From contig NZ_BACQ01000063.1 of NCBI RefSeq assembly GCF_000260435.1, forward strand, positions 1 to 32,277: a stretch of 32,277 nt of DNA, written 5' to 3'. A program made the position numbers and the translations under genes. This document shows, piece after piece, positions 23,516 to 31,575 of this stretch. The notes beneath the pieces are model-generated. The model was given only the letters and a program-made list of their open reading frames with translations, did not search any database and had not been told where the DNA came from. Each line of letters opens with the position of its first letter. Position 1 is the stretch's first letter. This DNA is from Lacticaseibacillus zeae DSM 20178 = KCTC 3804 (GTDB taxonomy: Bacteria > Bacillota > Bacilli > Lactobacillales > Lactobacillaceae).

Positions 23516-23809
23516 ATGAATAAACGACAAGTCGACTTGTTTAATTACCTTTGCGGTGCAAAAGACTATGTACCCGCGAAAGTTCTCGCTCAACAGTATC
23601 AGGTTTCTAGCAAGACCATTTACAAAGATATCGATGACATCACTGAAGCTGTTTCTGATTCTAACATTCAGATTCAGAAGAAGCCCCGTGCCGGAATCAA
23701 AGTCAGTGGTAAAGACAAAGATAAAGTTAAAGCTATGAACATCATAGCAAATTTACAAGAGAGACAGTCTGATGAAATTGGAACATCGCCAGCTGACGAA
23801 GAGCAGTAA
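23516..23809 (+). CDS. N-terminal HTH part of a split BglG/MtlR-type PRD regulator
   Basis: The 97-residue frame starts after GAGGGGGG and contains the first DeoR-like helix-turn-helix of PTS-regulated activators (LFNYLCGAKDYVPAKVLAQQ, then VSSKTIYKDIDDI), ending at the GIKVSGKD strand and a linker. In full-length regulators of about 640 residues a second helix-turn-helix follows without a break. Here a stop (TAA 23807-23809) overlaps the ATG of the next frame as TAATG. The two frames sum to 642 residues, the size of an intact regulator. This could be a frameshifted gene or a translationally coupled two-chain regulator; the same TAATG junction is used between two intact genes later in the operon. 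Confidence 0.75.
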   Translation: MNKRQVDLFNYLCGAKDYVPAKVLAQQYQVSSKTIYKDIDDITEAVSDSNIQIQKKPRAGIKVSGKDKDKVKAMNIIANLQERQSDEIGTSPADEEQ

Positions 23810-25446
23810 TGGTTAAAGCTATTCTGCTTCAAGGTCGGCAACAGACTTTAAAGCAGTTGTCTGAGCATTGGTTAGTGAGCAAAACTTCTATCTTGAATGA
23901 CATTGCATGGATTAATGACATAATTGCCATTAATAGTCCCGGAATTGAATCCGACGGTATTTCTCTTGAATTTAAGGGTAATGAGGAACAACGTCAAACG
24001 GCAGTTACAACATTTGTAGTTGATAATACAGATGTCAAGCTGCTGAGTTCTGACAACTATTTGAAACAGTTCTTCGATCCTAAGGTGATCCGAACGCTGA
24101 GTGATTATTTCGTTAAAAATCAAACGGAATGGTTTGAGAATGTCCCAGCGTATTACCGATTCGCCTTACAAATCCTTACACTAGTTCAAACAGCAAGAGC
24201 GGCCTTGGGTCATCATATTCAGCTTAGGAGTAGTCAAAATGATTATGAAACCTCCCTTTCTGGAGATTCAGCAGAAGTCGCAGCCAATTTGTTCAAAGTC
24301 ATTTCAAAACAATTACAGATCACTTTTACACAAGGCGACTTAGATTGGTTGGCGCGTAATCTTTCGGCCTATCGAATCGGCCCAATTGCAAACGGTATAA
24401 GTGTTCAGTGGGAAGCAACGGTTCAAGAAATGATTACTCGGATGGAATCGTTACAGGAGGTTAAGATCCCAGGACGTAAATTATTAAGGCATCAGCTTAT
24501 GTTTCATTTGCCAGCAATGGTTTTACGCCTTCAGAAAGGGTTGATCGTGCGAAACCCCTTATTAGGAGATATTAAATCGCAGTACCCAGAACTTTTTGGA
24601 ATGACATGGTACGCTATGTCATTCTTGGAGGATCGCTATCGTATCGAGCTCAATGATGACGAAGTTTCTTTTGTGACGATCTATTTCCACATTGCGATTA
24701 ATCAAGTTATAACAAGTCGAAATGTTTTGATTGTTTTTAATCAACACGGAGAGCTGAGAGATTATGTAAAATCGCAAATCCGAATGTTACTGCCTCAAAA
24801 CACAAAGTACACGACTGCGAGCTTGGGATCTTTTTCCCAGATTGATTTGACTCGAATTGGGCTGATCGTTGGCGTGAACCTAAAGAGTTTGATCACATCA
24901 GTTCCGTTTGTAGGGATTTCACCACTTTTTGATGCAAATGACCAAACAAAATTGATGAAGGCGTATGCGGATGCCCTTGTTAAACCCCAGAGCAGTCAGG
25001 GTACAGTTCATTTTCCAATTTTACGAAGAAGCATTGACCCCGCTTTAGTCTTCTGGAAAGAAAGAATGCCAAATAAACAAGATGCACTAAATTTTTTGAT
25101 TGATCGATTAGAGGCAGCCGGTAAGGTTAACACCGAATTCCGGGCTTCAATTTTTCGACGAGAGCGTCTTGGAACAACGGAGTTAGACAGCGGGGCAGCA
25201 TTACCTCATGCAGTCCCAAATACAGTAAAGTCGCTGGGGATTGCGTTCTTGATATTGAAAAAGCCTGTGCACTGGAATTCGATTCCTGTTTCGATTGTTG
25301 TTTTAGCATGTGTACCAGAGGCACAGGTGAATATTTACAGGGATTTAGTAATGGATATATACAGACTCGTTCAGAATAGACAGATGGTTCAAATGATTGT
25401 TGGATTGAACAATACCGATCAATTCTTGGATTTAATTAATCAGTGA
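23809..25446 (+). CDS. PRD-containing transcriptional activator, C-terminal part (HTH-PRD1-PRD2-EIIB-EIIA)
   Basis: The 545 residues begin with a second, Mga-like helix-turn-helix (about 10-40, QTLKQLSEHWLVSKTSILND). PRD1 follows (about 100-195, with His135/136 in LGHHIQL), then PRD2 (about 215-300, with His233 in FHLPAMVLRL and His294 in YFHIAINQ). A EIIB-like segment (about 304-360, VLIVFNQHGELRDYV) lacks the phosphorylatable Cys, and an EIIA-like domain (about 405-540) carries the site His467 in ALPHAVP. PTS phosphorylation of the PRD and EIIA histidines would couple transcription of the downstream operon to sugar flux. The first helix-turn-helix is in the preceding frame. Its start has no separate strong ribosome site, so it depends on coupling. 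Confidence 0.8.
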   Translation: MVKAILLQGRQQTLKQLSEHWLVSKTSILNDIAWINDIIAINSPGIESDGISLEFKGNEEQRQTAVTTFVVDNTDVKLLSSDNYLKQFFDPKVIRTLSDYFVKNQTEWFENVPAYYRFALQILTLVQTARAALGHHIQLRSSQNDYETSLSGDSAEVAANLFKVISKQLQITFTQGDLDWLARNLSAYRIGPIANGISVQWEATVQEMITRMESLQEVKIPGRKLLRHQLMFHLPAMVLRLQKGLIVRNPLLGDIKSQYPELFGMTWYAMSFLEDRYRIELNDDEVSFVTIYFHIAINQVITSRNVLIVFNQHGELRDYVKSQIRMLLPQNTKYTTASLGSFSQIDLTRIGLIVGVNLKSLITSVPFVGISPLFDANDQTKLMKAYADALVKPQSSQGTVHFPILRRSIDPALVFWKERMPNKQDALNFLIDRLEAAGKVNTEFRASIFRRERLGTTELDSGAALPHAVPNTVKSLGIAFLILKKPVHWNSIPVSIVVLACVPEAQVNIYRDLVMDIYRLVQNRQMVQMIVGLNNTDQFLDLINQ

Positions 25447-25464
25447 AGTGAAGGAGAAAGTTAG

Positions 25465-25920
25465 ATGTTTTTTGACGAAGAAGTTATGACACTGCATTCT
25501 GATGCGTCTGATGCAACGGCAATCATGACAAAATTAGCACAACAGTTAAGGGCAAAAAATATGGTAACAGACCAATTTTTACCGCACGTTTTAGCTCGCG
25601 AGAAAGAATATCCAACTGGATTGGCAACGGGTTCTATAGGAGTGGCGATTCCCCACACTGATTCGATTTACGTTAATAAGTCTCAAATTGCATTTGCTTC
25701 ATTGACTAAACCAGTTACTTTTCGAAGCATGGTAGATTTAAACCAGACTATTAAAGTTTCAATGGTTTTCATGATTGCGATGAGTACGCCTCATGAACAA
25801 ACAGATTTGTTAAGTAACCTGATGAACATGTTTCAAAATCAAAATGTGCTTTACAAACTGAATCAAAGTGATACAAAAAAACAAGTTATTACTATTTTGA
25901 ATTCGAATAATATTATTTGA
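25465..25920 (+). CDS. PTS EIIA, galactitol/fructose type
   Basis: The 151-residue single-domain EIIA belongs to the mannitol/fructose fold, GatA-like branch. The phosphoacceptor is His64 in GVAIPHTD, in the usual context after a conserved GLATG stretch. AAGGAGA lies upstream of the ATG, 18 bases after the regulator stop. It passes phosphate from HPr to the EIIB encoded at 27295-27585. The gene order EIIA-EIIC-EIIB differs from the classical gatABC order. Confidence 0.9.
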   Translation: MFFDEEVMTLHSDASDATAIMTKLAQQLRAKNMVTDQFLPHVLAREKEYPTGLATGSIGVAIPHTDSIYVNKSQIAFASLTKPVTFRSMVDLNQTIKVSMVFMIAMSTPHEQTDLLSNLMNMFQNQNVLYKLNQSDTKKQVITILNSNNII

Positions 25921-25945
25921 ATTTTTCTAAAGGGGGAAGCAAAAA

Positions 25946-27292
25946 ATGATTGCAGAAGCTATACATTGGTTTATTAATCTGGGATCAACCGTCTTTATTC
26001 CTGTCATTATATTTGTTTTAGGATTATGCGTACGGCTGAAGCCTTCAAAAGCTTTTATTTCCGGCATTACTATCGGAATAGGCTTTATCGGCTTGAATTT
26101 GGTTGTCAATTTGTTACAGACTTCACTAGGGCCTGCTATCAAGCTGATGGTTTCTCGCTATGGTCTTAGTTTAAGTATTATCGATTTGGGCTCTGGACCC
26201 GGAGGCCCGTTAGCTTTTTCGTCGACCTTAGGTGTATTAGTTATCCCAATAGCTTTTGGCTTGAATTTACTGCTAATTTGGATGGGTATGACAAAGACAC
26301 TCAATATTGATGTATGGAACCTGTGGCAACCAACCTTTATTGGTTTACTAGTTTGGGGGGTCACAGGTAACTATCTTTACGGCATTCTAGCAATGATTCC
26401 GGCTTTCTTGATGCAACTATTCTTAGCTGATTTGACTCAGCCGATGACAAGTAAATTCTTTGGGCTACCAGGAATCTCAATCACTCACTTAATGGCCTTG
26501 TCACCAGTATTGTTAGCCTGGCCGCTCAACTGGTTATTCGATCGGATCCCTGGGTTTAAAAAAATTGATGCGAGTCCAGAAACGATTCAAAAACGTTTTG
26601 GTATTCTGGGGGAACCAATTGTGATCGGTCTTATCATTGGGATCGGAATTGGCATCCTAGCTGGTTACGACGTCACAAAGACTTCTCAGTTAGCAATGGA
26701 AATGGCTGCGGTCCTGAAGTTGCTGCCAAAAATGATTTCTATGTTCATGGAGAGCTTAACGCCAATCGCTGAAGCAACACAAGCTTTCACAGAAAAGCAT
26801 TTACATGGGAAGATTGTCAACATCGGAATGGATGCGGCTTTGACGGTCGGTCATCCCTCAGTAGCAGCCACCAGTTTCTTAATGATTCCCGTTGCATTAT
26901 TCCTAGCGGTTATATTACCTGGAAATAAGGTTTTACCTTTTGGCGATTTACCATTATTTGTCTTTGTCTTTACCATTCTCGTTGCTGCGTTTAAAGGTAA
27001 TATTATCCGGTCATTAATCGGTGGTGCTATTTATACGATTCCGATGTTGTATTTGTCAACTTGGTTGGCACCACTGGTCACGAAGGCATTCAAGTTGGCC
27101 AATTATAATATCGGCAATAAAGGTACAGTATCGTTCGTCTCGGCTGGTTTGTGGCCGAATGCTTTAATGGTTTGGATGTCGCAGCACTTTAGCATCTTTG
27201 GAATCGGTGCAATCACGGTCATTATGTTGGGACTTTTGTATTACCTTAATGTTGTGAAGAAATATAACTCTACAGAAAAGGAAGTTAACTAA
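25946..27292 (+). CDS. PTS EIIC, galactitol family membrane channel
   Basis: The 448-residue protein has many hydrophobic helices and matches the Gat-type EIIC family (opening INLGSTVFIPVIIFVLGLCV, then AFISGITIGIGFIGLNLVV; internal FGLPGISITHLMALSPVLLA and NIGMDAALTVGHPSVAATSF). GatC-type permeases carry galactitol, but relatives move tagatose, ribulose, xylitol or other pentitols and ketoses. It sits between EIIA and EIIB and precedes three sugar-phosphate isomerase or epimerase genes. Because no polyol dehydrogenase is in the operon, a ketose or aldose is a more likely substrate than a polyol. A GGGGG ribosome site lies upstream. Confidence 0.9.
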   Translation: MIAEAIHWFINLGSTVFIPVIIFVLGLCVRLKPSKAFISGITIGIGFIGLNLVVNLLQTSLGPAIKLMVSRYGLSLSIIDLGSGPGGPLAFSSTLGVLVIPIAFGLNLLLIWMGMTKTLNIDVWNLWQPTFIGLLVWGVTGNYLYGILAMIPAFLMQLFLADLTQPMTSKFFGLPGISITHLMALSPVLLAWPLNWLFDRIPGFKKIDASPETIQKRFGILGEPIVIGLIIGIGIGILAGYDVTKTSQLAMEMAAVLKLLPKMISMFMESLTPIAEATQAFTEKHLHGKIVNIGMDAALTVGHPSVAATSFLMIPVALFLAVILPGNKVLPFGDLPLFVFVFTILVAAFKGNIIRSLIGGAIYTIPMLYLSTWLAPLVTKAFKLANYNIGNKGTVSFVSAGLWPNALMVWMSQHFSIFGIGAITVIMLGLLYYLNVVKKYNSTEKEVN

Positions 27293-27294
27293 TC

Positions 27295-27585
27295 ATGAAG
27301 AAAATGTTAATTATGTGCGGAGCAGGACATGCTACTTCGACGGTTGTACGAGCTAAAATGGAAGATTGGTTGAAAACACAGGGATTAGAGAATCAAGTAA
27401 CCATCAAACAATCTGCAGTTGGTGATGAGATTGATAATATCGAAAATAATCGATATGACATTGTCGTTAGTACGACCGTTGTGCCAAACAACATCAAGCC
27501 GAAAGTAATTAACGGCGTAGCTCTGTTAACTGGTATCGGTGCAGATAAAGTTTATAACGAAGTCAAAAAAGAAATTGAAGAATAG
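27295..27585 (+). CDS. PTS EIIB, galactitol type
   Basis: The 96-residue protein starts MKKMLIMCGAGHATSTV. Cys8 in the P-loop-like CGAGHATS is the phosphorylated residue of Lac/Gat-type EIIB proteins. It begins 2 bases after the EIIC stop, with AAGGAAG in the end of the EIIC gene. It transfers phosphate from EIIA to the incoming sugar, producing a sugar phosphate for the enzymes encoded downstream. Confidence 0.9.
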   Translation: MKKMLIMCGAGHATSTVVRAKMEDWLKTQGLENQVTIKQSAVGDEIDNIENNRYDIVVSTTVVPNNIKPKVINGVALLTGIGADKVYNEVKKEIEE

Positions 27586-27596
27586 GAGGCACAATC

Positions 27597-28118
27597 TTGA
27601 GTACTGTTTTTCGGGATATTAAATTAAAAAATGTTCAAGGACGTCCCTCATATCACCGGATTACGGACCAAGTTATTGACATGGTTGAAAATGGTGGAAT
27701 TAAGAATGGTATTTGTTTAGTACAGACAGCTCACACGACATGTTCCATTTATTTTGATGAGTACATGCACGATACGAATTACTACGGTGATGATTATCTG
27801 ACAGTTGATATTGATAATCTCTTAGAGCGAATTGTACCAAGACAAAGAACCGAGAATTTTCCTTACTTGAGTCCTGGACCAAAACACATTTCCTACGGTA
27901 TGGAGAAAAATGATCCAGATTATCCAGCGGAGAAGTGGAGTATGTTGAACACGGACGCTCATATTCGGGCAGATCTGCTTGGGTCCAGTGTTACTCTAGG
28001 CGTTCGAAATGGACATTTAATGAACGGATCGGTTGGCTCTATCTATTTTGTAGACTTTGACCAGACGAGAGAACGTAATCGTACAGTTAACGTTGTTGTG
28101 GTGGGAGACAAAGAATAA
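27597..28118 (+). CDS. YjbQ/UPF0047 family protein in a sugar operon, TTG start
   Basis: The 173-residue protein starts at TTG (27597), 7 bases after AGGAGG (27584-27589). Family landmarks are the early QTAHTTCSIY, the HISYGME segment, HIRADLLG and a C-terminal VGSIYFVDFDQTRERNRTV. YjbQ proteins are small trimeric enzymes of uncertain role; weak thiamine-phosphate synthase activity has been reported for some members. Being inside a PTS operon, with an overlapping TAATG stop/start to the next gene, suggests a role on a phosphorylated sugar, for example as a phosphatase, lactonase or isomerase. That role is pure inference. Confidence 0.8.
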   Translation: MSTVFRDIKLKNVQGRPSYHRITDQVIDMVENGGIKNGICLVQTAHTTCSIYFDEYMHDTNYYGDDYLTVDIDNLLERIVPRQRTENFPYLSPGPKHISYGMEKNDPDYPAEKWSMLNTDAHIRADLLGSSVTLGVRNGHLMNGSVGSIYFVDFDQTRERNRTVNVVVVGDKE

Positions 28119-28723
28119 TGGTGAGAGATGAGAATCAAGTTCGTTCGTTATTCCGGGTTGAAGGTCAGGAAATACAGAAATTAGCATCTTCGATTGATAC
28201 CGTGCAAGTTGATGCTTTGATTAGGTTAATTGCTGAACAACGAGGCAATATTTTTCTGACAGGTTGCGGAACATCTGCCATGGTTGCTCAAAAGGCGGTG
28301 CATACGCTTAGAGTTGTAAATATCCCTGCATTCTTTCTAAATCCATCAGACGCCGTCCACGGCGCACTAGGCGCTGTGACCTCTAGCGACATGGTCATCT
28401 TCATATCTAAGGGAGGTAACACCAAGGAACTGATATCATTTTTGCCTAACCTCAGAGAGAAACAGGTTGAGATTATTTCAGTGACAGAAGACCAGCGATC
28501 TACTTTAGGACAAGATGCTGATTTAGTCGTATCAATTAAAGTAAGTCGTGAATTAGATGAATTCGATATGCTTGCTACGATTAGCTCTATGGCCGTGATT
28601 GCACTGTTTGATGTTGTAGCGGTAGAGCTGATGCAAGAGGAACATTTCACTGAGAAACAGTTCCTTGTCAATCATCCATCAGGAGCAGTAGGAGAAAAGC
28701 TGAGGGAGGATACTCATGGATAA
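28118..28723 (+). CDS. SIS-domain sugar-phosphate isomerase, KpsF/KdsD-like without CBS domains
   Basis: The 201-residue SIS protein starts by overlapping the previous stop (TAATG, 28116-28120). It contains the sugar-phosphate loop GCGTSAMVAQKAVHTL, then NPSDAVHGALGAV and SKGGNTKELISF, and the C-terminal FLVNHPSGAVGEKL. The last two resemble arabinose-5-phosphate isomerases (SGETxEL and HPGGxLG). The CBS pair of KdsD is absent, giving the short length. It probably interconverts an aldose phosphate and a ketose phosphate. Its 3' end overlaps the epimerase gene by 8 bases. It differs clearly from the second SIS gene at 29374, so it is not a recent duplicate. Confidence 0.85.
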   Translation: MVRDENQVRSLFRVEGQEIQKLASSIDTVQVDALIRLIAEQRGNIFLTGCGTSAMVAQKAVHTLRVVNIPAFFLNPSDAVHGALGAVTSSDMVIFISKGGNTKELISFLPNLREKQVEIISVTEDQRSTLGQDADLVVSIKVSRELDEFDMLATISSMAVIALFDVVAVELMQEEHFTEKQFLVNHPSGAVGEKLREDTHG

Positions 28724-29387
28724 ACAAATCTTGCCATCCATTCTTGATATTACCCCGGATAACTTGATGGGCATGTTGGATACTTTTAAACAAGCTGGTA
28801 TTAAAACATTACATGTTGACGTAATGGACTCGCACTATGTTCCCAGCTTGGGTCTAAATGATCGCTTGATCAAGTGGCTTCATACACGCACTCTGTTTAA
28901 TTTGGATATCCATTTGATGGTGTCTAATCCTGAACCGGTCAGTAAATTAGTCATCGCAGCAGGCGCAGATGCTGTTACTTTTCACATAAACAGCATTGCG
29001 GACAGCTTTAATCTTGTGAAACTAATTCAAAATAAAGGAGTTGAAGCAGGAATTGCGCTTAATCCTGGAGATTCTCCAGAACAACTAATCGAATTATTAC
29101 CAATCTTGGATCGAGTCCTTGTGATGACGATTAGTCCCGGCCGACATTTTAATGGTTTCTTGTCAGAAATGCAGCAAAAGGTGCGATGGCTGACTAAATA
29201 CCGTACTGATCATGATAGTCATTTTTTAATTGAGGTAGATGGTGGTATCACTCCCGAGACAATAGAGGCGGTGATAAGCGCTGGAGCAGATCAGTTTGTT
29301 TCTGGTGGATATCTAGTTAAGGCGAGCAATCCTAAGGCTAACATTGAGACGTTAAAAGGAAGAATCAAAGCCCATGATAAAGATTAA
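28716..29387 (+). CDS. Ribulose-phosphate 3-epimerase-like TIM-barrel enzyme, divergent
   Basis: The 223-residue protein has the metal and acid/base residues of the RPE/AlsE family: H33 and D35 (LHVDVMD), H66 (DIHLMV) and D175 (EVDGGI). Two usual motifs differ: DVMDG is DVMDSHYVP, and the phosphate-proximal MTVNPGFGGQ is MTISPGRHFNG. These changes suggest a substrate other than ribulose 5-phosphate, such as a 2- or 3-ketohexose 6-phosphate (compare AlsE, allulose-6-phosphate 3-epimerase). It overlaps the SIS genes on both sides (8 and 14 bases), so the three enzymes are made together, probably in similar amounts. Confidence 0.85.
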   Translation: MDKQILPSILDITPDNLMGMLDTFKQAGIKTLHVDVMDSHYVPSLGLNDRLIKWLHTRTLFNLDIHLMVSNPEPVSKLVIAAGADAVTFHINSIADSFNLVKLIQNKGVEAGIALNPGDSPEQLIELLPILDRVLVMTISPGRHFNGFLSEMQQKVRWLTKYRTDHDSHFLIEVDGGITPETIEAVISAGADQFVSGGYLVKASNPKANIETLKGRIKAHDKD

Positions 29388-29922
29388 CGAAGCAAAGAAA
29401 ATTGTTCTGTCTGAGATGAATCAGCCTGTAGTTGATGAGGCAAAGTTCGATGAACTTCTGATAAAACTGGGGCGCGCTGCAAACATCTTCGTAGTTGGTC
29501 ACGGACGATCCGGCTTAGTAGCCAAAATGTTTGCGAACCGGTTATTGCAACTGGGTCTGTCTGTGCACGCGATAGATGAAATTACTTGTCCACCAGTCAA
29601 GAAAACTGATCTATTGTTGATTCTTTCTGGCTCTGGCAGTTCTCTAGCGCTAGTTGACGCAGCCGAGATCGCTCTTAATGAAAAGGCCGAAGTTGCGCTC
29701 ATCACTGCCGAAGATGTATCTCGTTTAACTGCAGTGATTAAGACTGTCGTCGTTCTTCGGGCGGATACAAAACATTCAATTCATAAAGTTTCGAAACAAC
29801 CGATGGGAGCCATGTTCGAGCAAAGTAGTTTTCTACTTTTAGAGGCATGTGTATTGTGCCTACAAGAACGTCTAGCTAGAGACGAAGTCTTTATGGAAAA
29901 ACATCACGCAAACATTGAATGA
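29374..29922 (+). CDS. 6-phospho-3-hexuloisomerase (HxlB/PHI)-like SIS isomerase
   Basis: The 182-residue length is standard for PHI. The motifs VVGHGRSGLVAKMFANRL, ILSGSGSS and KQPMGAMFEQSSFLLLEA are those of HxlB. PHI interconverts 3-hexulose 6-phosphate and fructose 6-phosphate in the ribulose monophosphate pathway. The usual partner, hexulose-phosphate synthase (HxlA), is absent; instead an RPE-like epimerase overlaps the gene start by 14 bases. The pair could convert an imported 3-keto or epimeric hexose phosphate to fructose 6-phosphate. It is the last gene of the operon; no clear terminator was found in the following 240 bases, which hold no gene. Confidence 0.85.
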   Translation: MIKINEAKKIVLSEMNQPVVDEAKFDELLIKLGRAANIFVVGHGRSGLVAKMFANRLLQLGLSVHAIDEITCPPVKKTDLLLILSGSGSSLALVDAAEIALNEKAEVALITAEDVSRLTAVIKTVVVLRADTKHSIHKVSKQPMGAMFEQSSFLLLEACVLCLQERLARDEVFMEKHHANIE

Positions 29923-30162
29923 CCTCATTTAGGTTTTCCGGTTAAATTAACTAACATCTTCGACTCACACTGCTGAAAGCGTTTCTTCATGAGCTTTAAC
30001 AAGAACATGAGCTACAATTGCTAAGAATTTAAAGTAATTGTTTGCAAAATGCATGATCCGCTATTAAGATAAAGCCATCAGAGCAGCGATGTAACCGTTA
30101 TCAAACCCTGGCTCTGAGTTCAAATCAGTGTCTATAAGGTCTAGGTGAGAGGGTGGTACTTT

Positions 30163-30486
30163 ATGGCAGTTGACGAAAAACAAGCGCTCATCGCAAAGAT
30201 GCTGAAGCTTCAACACCTTTTCGAGCCGCAAACGGACGAGATATCCCAAGAAGTTGTTGTCAAAATCAAGCAAGTTGTCGATCGGTTGGCTAAGAAAAGG
30301 ATACAAGGAGCCAACATTGAACCCGAAGTGCATCCGGTCAGCATTTTTATTAGGGACCAAATGCTGGACCATCATTATCAGATTACAGATGAGCAACGCG
30401 ATGCGCTTTTTGATATGGAGGAAGCGGCGCAGGAGATTGCTAAAAAGTTCTTCATTAGCTTTCCAGGCATCAGTGGTCCTTTGTAA
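30163..30486 (+). CDS. Small helical cytosolic protein of unknown function
   Basis: The ATG at 30163 has a GAGGGTGG-type site and gives 107 residues. The protein is predicted by eye to be almost wholly alpha-helical, with no signal peptide or membrane segment. It has charged, amphipathic stretches (DEISQEVVVKIKQVVDRLAKK, shown from about residue 24). Size and helical build resemble enterocin-A-type bacteriocin immunity proteins, and an Rgg regulator with an ABC exporter lies next door, but no diagnostic motif supports that. The function is not recognised. Confidence 0.55.
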   Translation: MAVDEKQALIAKMLKLQHLFEPQTDEISQEVVVKIKQVVDRLAKKRIQGANIEPEVHPVSIFIRDQMLDHHYQITDEQRDALFDMEEAAQEIAKKFFISFPGISGPL

Positions 30487-30519
30487 TCGCGACGTATTTA
30501 AAAGCATTTATACACACAG

Positions 30520-30561
30520 AAAAAGGCGGCGCCGCTTCATGTCCATTCATGAGGTGGTGCC
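30520..30561 (-). terminator. Terminator of the Rgg-type gene
   Basis: CATGAGGTGGTGCC (30548-30561) pairs fully, allowing G-U pairs, with GGCGCCGCTTCATG (30528-30541) over a 6-base loop. On the minus strand GCC is followed by TTTTT (30520-30524). It can also end the small plus-strand gene, with a weaker U-tract. Confidence 0.7.
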
Positions 30562-30622
30562 GTTTGTGTGTTTCAAGGAATGTTAAGATCTCAAGATGTT
30601 TAGACAGAAATGGCTTTTCGTT

Positions 30623-31492
30623 TCAAATATGATACAGACCAAGCTCCGCCAGATCTTTTTTTAGCGAGTTAACAAATTCCACACAGTCGCCCGCTTTTAA
30701 AGCCTGTAGAGAACTATCAATCAATTGATCACCTTCTGCTCGTCGGCCTGTTTGAGTCAGTAATATTCCCTTGTAGTAGTTTAGCAATACTCGTTCTAAT
30801 AGAAAGGATTCTGGTAGTTTCCTTTGTTCGAGAATTGCCAACGTTTTTAACGCATGCTGGGTTTTCGCATGGCGAATGAGTAACGCGATGGTATTTAGTA
30901 GCACATTGATGCAAGTCTCGTAAACGCTGGTGAGACCGATGTAGATTGAACATTTATCTAACAGGGTTTGCGAAAAGACGGTGATGGTTTCGATCGGCAG
31001 CTGAGTCATGGTGTTGCCGTAGAGAACCAATTCAAAATTGCCCCAATCTTCACACTGAAATAAGTAGCTGGTGAGCACATTTAAATGGACTTTATCAGAC
31101 AAGGGTTTCTTTTCTGCCTCTGCGCGAACGCATTCGGCCATGATCCAGTTTAATTGGTCAAAAATTGAATGCGAGTTTTGCCAACGCACATACTCGCGAT
31201 CCGTCAAACGCTTAAGGCCAGCGAAGTCATTGTTTAGCGCCGATTGCGTTAAGTCTGTCGCGAATTTGTTGTCGTATAAAGGCTCAAAGTGATTCATGAC
31301 AACCGTAAATTCGAATGGGGTGACATAAAGCTTTTTAAGCAAATGAAAAAATCGTTTCGTTGAGAGATCAGATGTCCCGTTTTCAAATTTGGAGATCATC
31401 CCTTTAGACACAACATCATCAGCTAAAGAGCTAAGGGTGATGCCGCACGATTCTCTTAAATATTTAAATGTTGCCCCAAAGTTTTCGATGAT
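30623..31492 (-). CDS. Rgg/MutR-type transcriptional regulator lacking a canonical start codon
   Basis: From 31492 the frame encodes about 289 residues, the usual Rgg size. It has a Xre-type helix-turn-helix (FGATFKYLRESCGITLSSL, then SKGMISKFENG) and a long TPR-like helical domain. Translation from the only conventional codon, GTG at 31411, would delete half the DNA-binding domain. Upstream in frame there is no ATG, GTG or TTG before a TGA stop. A good AGGGAG site (complement 31499-31504) precedes ATC-ATC at 31487-31492 by 6 bases, so ATC may act as start. Alternatively an ATG at 31511 is out of frame by one base in a G run. Rgg proteins sense short peptides and often control a divergent exporter, as found here. 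Confidence 0.75.
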   Translation of the reverse strand: MIENFGATFKYLRESCGITLSSLADDVVSKGMISKFENGTSDLSTKRFFHLLKKLYVTPFEFTVVMNHFEPLYDNKFATDLTQSALNNDFAGLKRLTDREYVRWQNSHSIFDQLNWIMAECVRAEAEKKPLSDKVHLNVLTSYLFQCEDWGNFELVLYGNTMTQLPIETITVFSQTLLDKCSIYIGLTSVYETCINVLLNTIALLIRHAKTQHALKTLAILEQRKLPESFLLERVLLNYYKGILLTQTGRRAEGDQLIDSSLQALKAGDCVEFVNSLKKDLAELGLYHI

Positions 31493-31546
31493 GAACCGCT
31501 CCCTGTTTCATATTTTAAACGTATCGGTTATCAGTCATTTTAGCGA

Positions 31547-31575
31547 CTATCGTGTGAAGTATCAATAAACGATAG
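31547..31575. promoter_or_regulatory. Inverted repeat between rgg-like and exporter genes
   Basis: CTATCGT (31547-31553) and ACGATAG (31569-31575) form a 7-bp dyad with a 15-base spacer in the 124-base divergent region. It is a candidate operator for the Rgg-type regulator. No small hydrophobic peptide gene is visible in the gap. Confidence 0.4.

Noticed and set aside
29973-29986. cre-like TGAAAGCGTTTCTT downstream of the PTS operon
   Set aside because: It mismatches the consensus at its 3' end and precedes no gene closely; too weak to call.
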